Origin: Chitinophagaceae bacterium
GTDB taxonomy: Bacteria; Bacteroidota; Bacteroidia; Chitinophagales; Chitinophagaceae
Assembly (NCBI GenBank): GCA_023229465.1
Contig: JALNZE010000017.1
Coordinates: 13,113 to 77,112 of the forward strand
Direction: 5' to 3'
Length of the DNA stretch: 64,000 bases
The position numbers were made by a program, and so were the translations under genes. Below the pieces are notes generated by a model. That model searched no databases, had not been told where the DNA came from, and saw only the letters and a program-made list of their open reading frames with translations. Shown piece after piece: positions 17,964 through 25,165 of the stretch (position 1 is the first letter of the stretch; every line of letters starts with the position of its first letter).

Positions 17964-20900
17964 ATGAATATTACAGAAATATCAATCAAACGTCCCTCAC
18001 TGATCATCGTTCTTTTCAGTGTGCTTACTTTATTAGGATTTATTGGCTATAAAAATCTTAGTTATGAATTAATGCCCGATTTTAATCAACCGGTTGTAGT
18101 TATTAAAACGGTGTATCCCGGAGCCGAACCGGGTGAAGTAGAAACATCGGTATCAAGAAAAATTGAAGATGCATTATCCAATATGGAGGGGGTAGATTAT
18201 TTAGTCACAAAATCATTGCCAAACGCATCCATCATCATCGCGAACCTCACATACGGAACAGACTTAGATAAATCAATGCAGGACGCGCAACGCTATATAG
18301 ATAATATCCGGAAAGATCTGCCTGCGGATATTTTAAGTCCTGTAATGAGTAAGGTATCACCAAATGATTTACCGATAATGTCAATCAGCGCTACCAGTAA
18401 TATGCCTGCAACAGAATTGTATCAAAAAATGAAAGATGAATACCTTCCTCAAATTCAGCAGTTGAGAGGTGTTGCCGAAATAACAATTCTGGGTGGAGAA
18501 GAAAGGGAAATTCAGGTAAAAGTAAACCAGGACAAGCTGTTACTCTTTAAAATTTCACTTTCACAAGTGGTAGATGCCATTAATCGTTCAGGATTGGATT
18601 TGCCTGCAGGTAAAGTGCAATCGGACAAAGAAAATAATTCTGTTAGATTAACGGGGAAGTTTACAAAAATAGAAGATATAAAGAATGTGCAGTTGGCAAT
18701 GCCACTTCCAGGCAGTCCTGTGTATGTAAAAGATATAGCTACTGTAACTGATGGAATTAAAGAAATAACATCAATCAGTCGTTATAATGGCAAAAAAGGC
18801 ATTGGACTACTGTTGAAAAAACAAGGGGATGCGAATGCGGTAGATGTTTCAAAATTGGTTCATAATAAGTTCAAAGCCATTGAAGAACAAAATTCAGGTA
18901 CGCAAGTAAAGTTTATCATTGCAGACGACAGTACCGATAAGACAATTGCCGCTGTTAATTCAGTAGTTTTCGATTTAATTTTAGCGGTAATTTTAGTTTC
19001 ATTGGTAATGCTTTTATTCTTGCGGAGTTTTAGAAATTCATTAATTGTAATCGTTGCCATTCCAACATCTTTAGTTACCGCTTTTGCGGTGATGTGGCTG
19101 TTGGGTTATACCCTTAATCTAATGACTTTGCTTGCAATGTCATTAATTATCGGGATACTGGTTGATGATGCTGTTGTGGTATTGGAAAATATTCAAAAGC
19201 ATTTGGATAATGGAAAAGAAAAACGGGTTGCTTCGCTTGATGGCCGTATGGAAATAGGGTTTGCGGCTTTATCCATCACATTGGTAGATGTGGTTGTATT
19301 TTTGCCAATCCTGTTTTTACAGGTTTTTGTAGCGGATATGCTCAAACAATTTTCTGTTGTAGTAGTTACATCTACACTTACCAGTTTGTTGGTTGGCTTT
19401 ACACTTACGCCATGGCTGGCATCACGAATTGGGATGAAGGAGGATTTGAAGCCAACCAATTTTTTTAATCGTTTCCTGCTTGGGTTTGAACATCAATTAG
19501 AAAAGTTTATAAATTGGTATGGCCGGCAATTAGAATGGGTTCTAAGCCACAAACTCATTTTTACAGGAATAGTAGTATTGCTTTTTGCAATGACACTGGG
19601 TATAATGAAGCAGGGAATCATTGGGAAAGAACTTATTTCAACAGGTGACCAGGGCAAATTTCGTTTGAATTTAGAGTTTGATAAAACAACAGCCATCCAA
19701 CAAAATAGTTTAATAGCTCAACAGGTAGAAACCTATATTCTTAAGAAAAAAGAAGTTGCAACAGTATTTAGCAATGTAGGCGGACCCAGTACAGGTATAG
19801 GAAGTTTAGGTGTAGGCTCAGCCAATAAAACCGAATTGACGATTCAATTAAAATCTAAAAAAGAACTCAACAATGTAGCTACTGAAGAGTTTATGAAAGC
19901 ACTTCGGGAAGATTTACAATTAAAGTACCCTTCCATAAATTATTCGATGGCAGCCCTGGGGCTAATTCCACGTTCCGCACCCATTGAAATTACTTTAAGC
20001 GGCAGTAGTGTAGATTTGGTAATGAGATCGGGCAACGCATTAAAATCTATTGTAGAAAAAATACCCGGCGCTGATAATGTCCGCTTATCAGTGGAAGCCG
20101 GAAGCCCTGAATACATCATAATTCCCGATAAAGATAAGATGCAACGATTAGGCTTAACAACCGCTTATGTAGGAACAAATATCAGAACGGCATTTACAGG
20201 TAATGATGATGCAACACTAACAAATAATGGAATAGAATATCCCGTAAGAATTTGGTTAGATGACTTTGAACGAAAGAATTATGATGATGTCAAACATTTA
20301 TCTATTATAAACCCTATGGGTTTGCCAATAGAAGTTTCGCAATTTGCAAACGTTGAAAGAGATAATTCCCCTTCACTTTTAGAACGGAAGGACCGCCAAC
20401 CCGCTATTACACTTACAGCCGATGCTTTAGGCAGACCTTCTGGCACGGTAGCGGATGAAGTAGTGGCTTACCTGAAAAAGAACCCATTGGCAGATGGAAT
20501 TGAAATGACATGGGGAAGCGATATTAAAAGACAGAACGATAGTTTTGGAGCTTTGGGGTCTGTATTACTCATTTCATTTTTATTGATATATTTAATCATG
20601 GTGGCACTGTACGACAGTTTTGTATATCCTTTTGTTGCATTATTTTCCATTTTTACAGCTACTATTGGCGCTTTTCTTGCATTGAATTTGGCATTAAGCA
20701 ATTTAAGTTTATTTGCCTTGCTTGGTTTGATAATGCTGATGGGACTGGTAGTTAAAAATGCTATTTTAATTGTTGATTTTACCAATCAATTAAAAGCACA
20801 GGGAATGTACTATAAAGATGCATTAATTAAAGCCGGCAAAGAACGAATGCGGCCAATACTAATGACTACATTGGCAATGGTATTTGGTATGCTACCTATT

Positions 20901-21074
20901 GCACTGGCAAAAGGAACAGCCAGTGAATGGAAAAACGGGCTTGCCTGGGTTATCATTGGCGGACTTATGTCATCATTAATATTGACCGTTTATTTGGTGC
21001 CGATGGTATATTACCTGGTGGATAGACTGAAAGAGAAATTTGGAACTACAGGGAGCCAACCAGTAAAATCGTAA
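17964..21074 (+). CDS. HAE1-type RND efflux permease
   Basis: At 1036 residues this is a full-length RND pump of the hydrophobe/amphiphile type. The TM4 proton-relay motif is GILVDDAVVVLENI (Asp401, Asp402), and the TM10 Lys is present in GLVVKNAILIVDF (Lys931). The C-terminal MRPILMTTLAMVFGMLPIAL is the family signature. The conserved Asp-Asp-Lys triad sets it apart from the permeases at 4503 and 35970. Likely substrates are drugs, detergents or other hydrophobic compounds. It ends 12 bases from the convergent SDR gene. Base composition of this operon looks more A/T-rich than the genes on either side. Confidence 0.94.
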   Translation: MNITEISIKRPSLIIVLFSVLTLLGFIGYKNLSYELMPDFNQPVVVIKTVYPGAEPGEVETSVSRKIEDALSNMEGVDYLVTKSLPNASIIIANLTYGTDLDKSMQDAQRYIDNIRKDLPADILSPVMSKVSPNDLPIMSISATSNMPATELYQKMKDEYLPQIQQLRGVAEITILGGEEREIQVKVNQDKLLLFKISLSQVVDAINRSGLDLPAGKVQSDKENNSVRLTGKFTKIEDIKNVQLAMPLPGSPVYVKDIATVTDGIKEITSISRYNGKKGIGLLLKKQGDANAVDVSKLVHNKFKAIEEQNSGTQVKFIIADDSTDKTIAAVNSVVFDLILAVILVSLVMLLFLRSFRNSLIVIVAIPTSLVTAFAVMWLLGYTLNLMTLLAMSLIIGILVDDAVVVLENIQKHLDNGKEKRVASLDGRMEIGFAALSITLVDVVVFLPILFLQVFVADMLKQFSVVVVTSTLTSLLVGFTLTPWLASRIGMKEDLKPTNFFNRFLLGFEHQLEKFINWYGRQLEWVLSHKLIFTGIVVLLFAMTLGIMKQGIIGKELISTGDQGKFRLNLEFDKTTAIQQNSLIAQQVETYILKKKEVATVFSNVGGPSTGIGSLGVGSANKTELTIQLKSKKELNNVATEEFMKALREDLQLKYPSINYSMAALGLIPRSAPIEITLSGSSVDLVMRSGNALKSIVEKIPGADNVRLSVEAGSPEYIIIPDKDKMQRLGLTTAYVGTNIRTAFTGNDDATLTNNGIEYPVRIWLDDFERKNYDDVKHLSIINPMGLPIEVSQFANVERDNSPSLLERKDRQPAITLTADALGRPSGTVADEVVAYLKKNPLADGIEMTWGSDIKRQNDSFGALGSVLLISFLLIYLIMVALYDSFVYPFVALFSIFTATIGAFLALNLALSNLSLFALLGLIMLMGLVVKNAILIVDFTNQLKAQGMYYKDALIKAGKERMRPILMTTLAMVFGMLPIALAKGTASEWKNGLAWVIIGGLMSSLILTVYLVPMVYYLVDRLKEKFGTTGSQPVKS

Positions 21075-21085
21075 ATTACCAAATA

Positions 21086-21139
21086 CTAATTATTCAGTTT
21101 AACAAATCCTCCATCAATCGGATAATCGTTGCCGGTTAT
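21086..21139 (-). repeat. Right copy of the 54-bp direct repeat (SDR 3' end)
   Basis: This is the intact counterpart of the relic at 13284-13337, with 47 of 54 bases identical and the same orientation. The block between the two copies holds a serine hydrolase, a TetR regulator and an RND operon. The pattern resembles an insertion into the 3' end of a gene that left the gene complete at one end and a fragment at the other. Confidence 0.7.
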
Positions 21140-21853
21140 GAAGGCGGCCTCATTACTGCATAGGTAGAGAGCCAGGGCTGCTATCTCATTGGTTGTGCCC
21201 ATACGGCCAATGGGTTGTGAATTGGCTAATTTTTCAAACATTTCTTTCTCTTTACCGGGATAATTTTTTGCGATAAATCCATCTACAAAAGGGGTATGTA
21301 CCCGGGCTGGAGAAATGGAGTTACAACGGATATGATCCGGAAGATAATCTTTGGCAACACTGAGCGTCATGGCATAGATGGCTCCCTTGCTCATACTGTA
21401 AGCAAACCTGTCCGGAATACCCACCAGGGCGGCAATGGATGCGATATTGAGGATGACACCACCCCCCTGTTTTTTCATTAATGGAATGGCTTCATGCAAA
21501 CAGTTATAGGCGCCTTTTACATTAACATTGAATATCTTCTCAAAATCTTCAGTAGAGGTTGTATCCGCTTTGCCGATATGTGCAATACCTGCACTGTTTA
21601 CAAGGATATCCAGTTTTCCGATTTGTTGAAATATGCCAGCTACCAATTCCTGCCGGCTCACATCGCCACGATACCAGTAGGCTTTACCACCGGCAGTTTC
21701 AATATCGGCAACAGTTTGACGGGCATTTTCTTCATTGAGGTCAATGATATGAACAACAGCCCCCTGTTTAGCAAATATTGCCGCAATGGCTTTACCGATA
21801 CCACTTCCGGCACCTGTAATGGCTGCCTGTTTATTTTGTAATGAGAACATCAT
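21086..21853 (-). CDS. SDR dehydrogenase, probably 2-keto-3-deoxy-L-fuconate/rhamnonate type
   Basis: The 255-residue protein has the classical short-chain dehydrogenase layout. The cofactor motif is TGAGSGIGKA (residues 14-23), the NSAG motif follows, and the catalytic residues are Ser139, Tyr152 and Lys156 in AYSMSKGA. The stretch FAYSMSKGAIYAMTLSVAKDYLPDHIRCNSISPARVHTP and the C-terminal GNDYPIDGGF resemble the keto-deoxy-fuconate dehydrogenase group as I remember it. It is followed upstream by a sugar mutarotase and FucP, so it probably acts in non-phosphorylative L-fucose or L-rhamnose catabolism. The exact substrate is inference. Its 3' end is duplicated as a relic at 13284-13337. Confidence 0.85.
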   Translation of the reverse strand: MMFSLQNKQAAITGAGSGIGKAIAAIFAKQGAVVHIIDLNEENARQTVADIETAGGKAYWYRGDVSRQELVAGIFQQIGKLDILVNSAGIAHIGKADTTSTEDFEKIFNVNVKGAYNCLHEAIPLMKKQGGGVILNIASIAALVGIPDRFAYSMSKGAIYAMTLSVAKDYLPDHIRCNSISPARVHTPFVDGFIAKNYPGKEKEMFEKLANSQPIGRMGTTNEIAALALYLCSNEAAFITGNDYPIDGGFVKLNN

Positions 21854-21875
21854 TGCTCAGTTGTTTAATGCTAAC

Positions 21876-22220
21876 TTATAAAAAATCATTTTTCATATCG
21901 AAAATCTTATTCATTAACAGCCACTTCTCCCCGGGTTTGGCAAAAGGAAGTGCTTGTTGAAAATGCCACATCAGTTTCTCCCATTCCTGCACTTTCGGAT
22001 TTACCGCATCCGCTTCAGATTTGGCCTCAAAACTAAATCCCTCCTTCACTTCCATTACCATCAACAACCGGTTGCCTACCCGGTATATCTCCACCTGCTC
22101 AATACCGGATGAGGTAATACTTTCAATAATTTCCGGCCAGACTTCTTTATGCCACTTTTCATACGAAGCAATCAATGCCTGATCATCCACCAGGTCCAGT
22201 GCCAGGTAATACTTATGCAT
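21876..22220 (-). CDS. L-rhamnose/L-fucose mutarotase (RhaM family)
   Basis: This 114-residue protein matches the small RhaM/DUF718 mutarotases that interconvert the alpha and beta anomers of 6-deoxyhexoses. Recognisable features are MHKYYLALDLVDDQALIASYEKWHKEVWPEI at the N-terminus with the active-site His and Tyr regions, VEIYRVGNRLLMVMEV in the middle, and the C-terminal MNKIFDM. The start overlaps the end of the upstream FucP gene by eight bases, so translation is probably coupled. Sequence alone does not separate fucose from rhamnose as the substrate. Confidence 0.88.
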   Translation of the reverse strand: MHKYYLALDLVDDQALIASYEKWHKEVWPEIIESITSSGIEQVEIYRVGNRLLMVMEVKEGFSFEAKSEADAVNPKVQEWEKLMWHFQQALPFAKPGEKWLLMNKIFDMKNDFL

Positions 22221-23481
22221 GCGCTTCTGTTTTTATCACTTTATAGCCTTTTAGTCCGAATGCCAATACTACTATAAAACAAAGTAAGGGAACTATATAC
22301 CCATACTGGATATTGCCTGTTACATCGCTGATCTGCGCCATGATGGGAGGAAGGATTGCACCACCTACTATTGCCATTACGATAAGGCTGCTGCCATATT
22401 TTGCATCGCCACCCAGGTCACGGATACCTAAAGAGAAAATAGTGGGAAACATGACGGACATGAAAAAAGCTATGCTTATCACGGCGTATATAGCAACCAA
22501 TCCATGACTGAATATGGCGATAGCGCTGAGGATGATATTAAATAATGCGTACAGGGCAAGCAATTTGGCAGGTTCAATAAATTTCATAAAAAAGGTACCG
22601 GCAAAACGCCCGATCATAAATGCCATGCCACAACCCCAGCCAAGGTAATCAGCCGCTTTAATTTTATCTATCCCCGCTGCCGCTACCGCGTATAAAATAA
22701 AAAAACTAAACACGCAAACCTGGGCGCCTACATAAAAGAACTGTGCGATTATGGCCCATCGAAGATGACTGTGGCGAAATGCATGAAAAATATTTTTGTT
22801 CCCTGTATGATCCTCATCATCCCTGATCTCCGGTAATTTGATCAACGCAAACAAGAGGGCAATTACCAGGATAATTGTACCCAGAATCAGATAAGGTGTT
22901 TTTACGCTCGATGCTTCTGAAGCCAGCGCCACCTTTCTGGCAATAACTGACATTGCACTTAGTTCTTCATCCGAAAAGCCTTTGGTAAGAATAATCCTGG
23001 CCCCAATGATGGGGGCCAATGTTACGGCCAGGCCATTAAAAGACTGTGCAAAGTTTAAACGCTGCGTAGCCGTTGCGGGATCGCCGAGTAAGGATGCATA
23101 AGGGTTTGCCGCGGTTTCCAGGATGGTTAACCCACAGGCTATGATAAACAGTGCCAGTAAAAAGAAAAGATATTGTTGTGTATTGGCCGCGGGAATGAAC
23201 AGAAAAGAACCTGTTGCAAATAATAATAACCCAGAAAGGATACCAGCCTTATACCCAAATTTTTTCATGAGGTACCCAGCCGGTAATGCCATTACAAAAT
23301 AAGCTATGAATACGGCAGAGTCTACCAAAGAAGACTGGAGTGTTGTAAGGCTGAAAGATTTTTTCAGGTGCGGAATCAGGATAGGATCCAGGTTATGAAC
23401 AAAACCCCACATAAAAAAAAGACTGGTAACCAGTATAAACGGGTACAAGAGTTCAGGTTTTAACTGTCTGGATGTTTTCAT
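22213..23481 (-). CDS. fucP: FucP-like sugar:proton symporter (MFS)
   Basis: The 422-residue membrane protein has about twelve predicted helices and the FucP/GluP family signatures. These include LFFMWGFVHNLDPILIPHLKK near the N-terminus, a LETAANPYASLLG motif, and LNFAQSFNGLAVTLAPIIGA. Such transporters bring L-fucose, galactose or glucose across the inner membrane with protons. The operon order FucP-mutarotase-SDR points to a 6-deoxyhexose such as L-fucose or L-rhamnose. Two GH78 rhamnosidase-family genes elsewhere in the window would suit rhamnose. The perfect palindrome at 23511-23529 lies 30 bases upstream and may be the control site. Confidence 0.9.
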   Translation of the reverse strand: MKTSRQLKPELLYPFILVTSLFFMWGFVHNLDPILIPHLKKSFSLTTLQSSLVDSAVFIAYFVMALPAGYLMKKFGYKAGILSGLLLFATGSFLFIPAANTQQYLFFLLALFIIACGLTILETAANPYASLLGDPATATQRLNFAQSFNGLAVTLAPIIGARIILTKGFSDEELSAMSVIARKVALASEASSVKTPYLILGTIILVIALLFALIKLPEIRDDEDHTGNKNIFHAFRHSHLRWAIIAQFFYVGAQVCVFSFFILYAVAAAGIDKIKAADYLGWGCGMAFMIGRFAGTFFMKFIEPAKLLALYALFNIILSAIAIFSHGLVAIYAVISIAFFMSVMFPTIFSLGIRDLGGDAKYGSSLIVMAIVGGAILPPIMAQISDVTGNIQYGYIVPLLCFIVVLAFGLKGYKVIKTEAHA

Positions 23482-23510
23482 AAGCAGCGGAATCGTTGGA
23501 ACAGATTAGC

Positions 23511-23529
23511 CATACTATATGATAGTATG
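23511..23529. promoter_or_regulatory. 19-bp palindrome CATACTAT-ATG-ATAGTATG, candidate operator
   Basis: Two perfect 8-base arms flank a 3-base centre, 30 bases upstream of the FucP start. The position would let a bound protein block transcription of the sugar operon. No adjacent regulator gene is present, and a GntR- or LacI-type protein elsewhere is a guess. Confidence 0.5.
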
Positions 23530-23574
23530 CCATTCCCTAAGATTCTTTGAAACTAATATTTTTCATGAATAAAA

Positions 23575-23742
23575 TCAAAAATGATCAAACCTGGCATAGA
23601 ATCCGCTAAAATTCCATCTGGAAACCCCCGGATAACCTGGATCGTACTGCCAGCCGCTTCTTTGCAGAACCCAGTATCCATAAGGGTTTGAACCATCTGT
23701 AGCCTTTATACTACCTCCCAATAACTTAATTACTATTACAGC
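23575..23742 (-). pseudogene. Possible decayed gene 3' end (56 codons, no start)
   Basis: The minus strand is open for 55 codons between TAG at 23745-23743 and TGA at 23577-23575. It has no Met and contains a protein-like stretch: ATDGSNPYGYWVLQRSG, then WQYDPGYPGVSRWNFSG and FYARFDHF. The high content of Trp, Tyr, Gly and Pro and the natural-looking codons suggest the C-terminus of a former exported protein, perhaps a carbohydrate-active or surface protein. I recognise no family. Chance cannot be excluded over this length. Confidence 0.35.
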
Positions 23743-23970
23743 CTATTTGTATTTACTATCAGTACCCCTAAATTATCTCTATCATTTCTATCCTTTTTTC
23801 CCTACCGTTTTAGATTATTGTCCCTACTGCCAAACCGTTCAAAATGCTACTCATTTTACACGGTTTTGCTATCATTATTTCAATGTAGCTCTATTTCACA
23901 GGGGTATAGAATCTTTTCTCTTTGTACTGTCAAAAGGAATAAAATTCCAGACAACTGAAAAACGGATTTT
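23743..23970. other. A/T- and pyrimidine-rich upstream region of the SusE-like gene
   Basis: This stretch holds no convincing gene. It is rich in T and C on the plus strand and precedes the lipoprotein gene at 23971. TCTCTTTG near 23918 is a poor match to a -7 element. The plus-strand frame starting at 23747 encodes a Phe/Tyr/Cys-rich peptide that looks like noise. Confidence 0.3.
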
Positions 23971-25086
23971 ATGAAACTACTACTCATTACCCCGGTAAAA
24001 AGAAACCTGCCACCAGTTGGCAAATTCATCCTTATCTGTATGGTTTCATTATTTCTTTTCGCTTGTCAAAAAGAAGTAGTTAATTCCGAAACAATAATAG
24101 CTGCCAGTGCAACCAACAGCGTTAAAAACTTCCAGGTTTCTGAATCAGGTGTAAAACTCTTACAGGGTAATGAAAACATGAGCGCCATCTATTTACGTTG
24201 GGAAGCGGGTACTCCCAATACTTATGCAACTTTTACCATTGAAGCTGCTCTTTCCGGGGCAAATTTTTCCGATATCATTGAACTGGGAACTACTGATCAG
24301 AAAAACATTACCCTTTCTGTTAAAGATTTTAACCATCAGATGTGCAGACTAATACCAACCGGCGCCACCGGAACTATTGAACTGAGAATTAAAGCGGTTT
24401 TTGGTAAAGAAGTTCCGGCATATTCTAATGCGGTTGCTTTACGGGTTACTACTTACCAGCATTTTACCGAGTATAACAAGACTCAGATTATGTATATACC
24501 CGGTAATTTTCAAAACTGGGATGTGGCAAGCGCTCCCAAGATTATTACCACTGAAAACAATGGTGAGTATGAAGGATATGTAAACTTCACTAATACCTAT
24601 GCACAGTTCTTACTGGTAAAATCTGAGAAATGGGATCCGGTTAAAACATACACTTATATAGGCGCCGGCAAATTCGGATTCGGAGGTAGTGTTTTCAGCA
24701 TCTTTGGTGGCGCCGGTATTTATCTTATGAAAGCAAGTACCAATACCAATACCTGGAATTATACCAAAATCAACACATGGGGCATTAATGGTACCGCTGT
24801 AGCTGCAAAAGGAACAACAGACCCTGAAATGAGTTATGATGCCGTTACCAAAACCTGGAACATCCAATTAGACCTGGTAAAAGGAGATTTCAGGATCAGG
24901 GCCAACAATACAAATGCCATCAGTTATGGTAACACCGTAAAAGATGGTTGTTTAGTGCCGGATAGCAAAGGAGAAAATTTCATCATCGAAAAGCCAGGTC
25001 ATTACAACATCACAATCAATCTGTCATTGGCAGGCAATTATACCTGCAATGTGATAAAAAATGTAAGTCCAACAGGTACCAATTAA
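23971..25086 (+). CDS. SusE/SusF-like outer-membrane lipoprotein
   Basis: The 371-residue protein has a lipoprotein signal with lipobox LFAC (Cys32). An N-terminal Ig-like SusE domain follows (residues about 50-160, with LRWEAGTPNTYATFTIEAAL). Two starch-binding-like domains come next, beginning IMYIPGNFQNWDVASAPKI and MSYDAVTKTWNIQLDLVKGDFRIRANN. The second ends in the typical PGHYNITINLSLAGNYTCNV. Proteins of this type sit on the cell surface and hold glycans for a SusCD complex. Here no SusC or SusD gene is adjacent, so it is an orphan. A strong terminator follows 38 bases after the stop. Confidence 0.85.
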   Translation: MKLLLITPVKRNLPPVGKFILICMVSLFLFACQKEVVNSETIIAASATNSVKNFQVSESGVKLLQGNENMSAIYLRWEAGTPNTYATFTIEAALSGANFSDIIELGTTDQKNITLSVKDFNHQMCRLIPTGATGTIELRIKAVFGKEVPAYSNAVALRVTTYQHFTEYNKTQIMYIPGNFQNWDVASAPKIITTENNGEYEGYVNFTNTYAQFLLVKSEKWDPVKTYTYIGAGKFGFGGSVFSIFGGAGIYLMKASTNTNTWNYTKINTWGINGTAVAAKGTTDPEMSYDAVTKTWNIQLDLVKGDFRIRANNTNAISYGNTVKDGCLVPDSKGENFIIEKPGHYNITINLSLAGNYTCNVIKNVSPTGTN

Positions 25087-25123
25087 GTAGACCGGGTACC
25101 ATTTAACATCCAATACCAACGTA

Positions 25124-25151
25124 AAAGAGCCCTCCGGGGCTCTTTGGTTTT
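25124..25151. terminator. Rho-independent terminator between convergent genes
   Basis: AAAGAGCCC-TCCG-GGGCTCTTT (25124-25145) forms a perfect 9-bp stem with a 4-base loop and is followed by GGTTTT. It ends the SusE-like gene. Because the stem is flanked by A's on the left, it may also work for the convergent gene ending at 25166. Confidence 0.85.
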
Positions 25152-25165
25152 AAATAAAGGTAAGG

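Noticed and set aside
23747..23974. 75-residue plus-strand frame before the SusE-like gene
   Set aside because: Composition is Phe/Tyr/Cys-rich noise from a T/C-rich region. It overlaps the start of the lipoprotein gene and has no recognisable domain.
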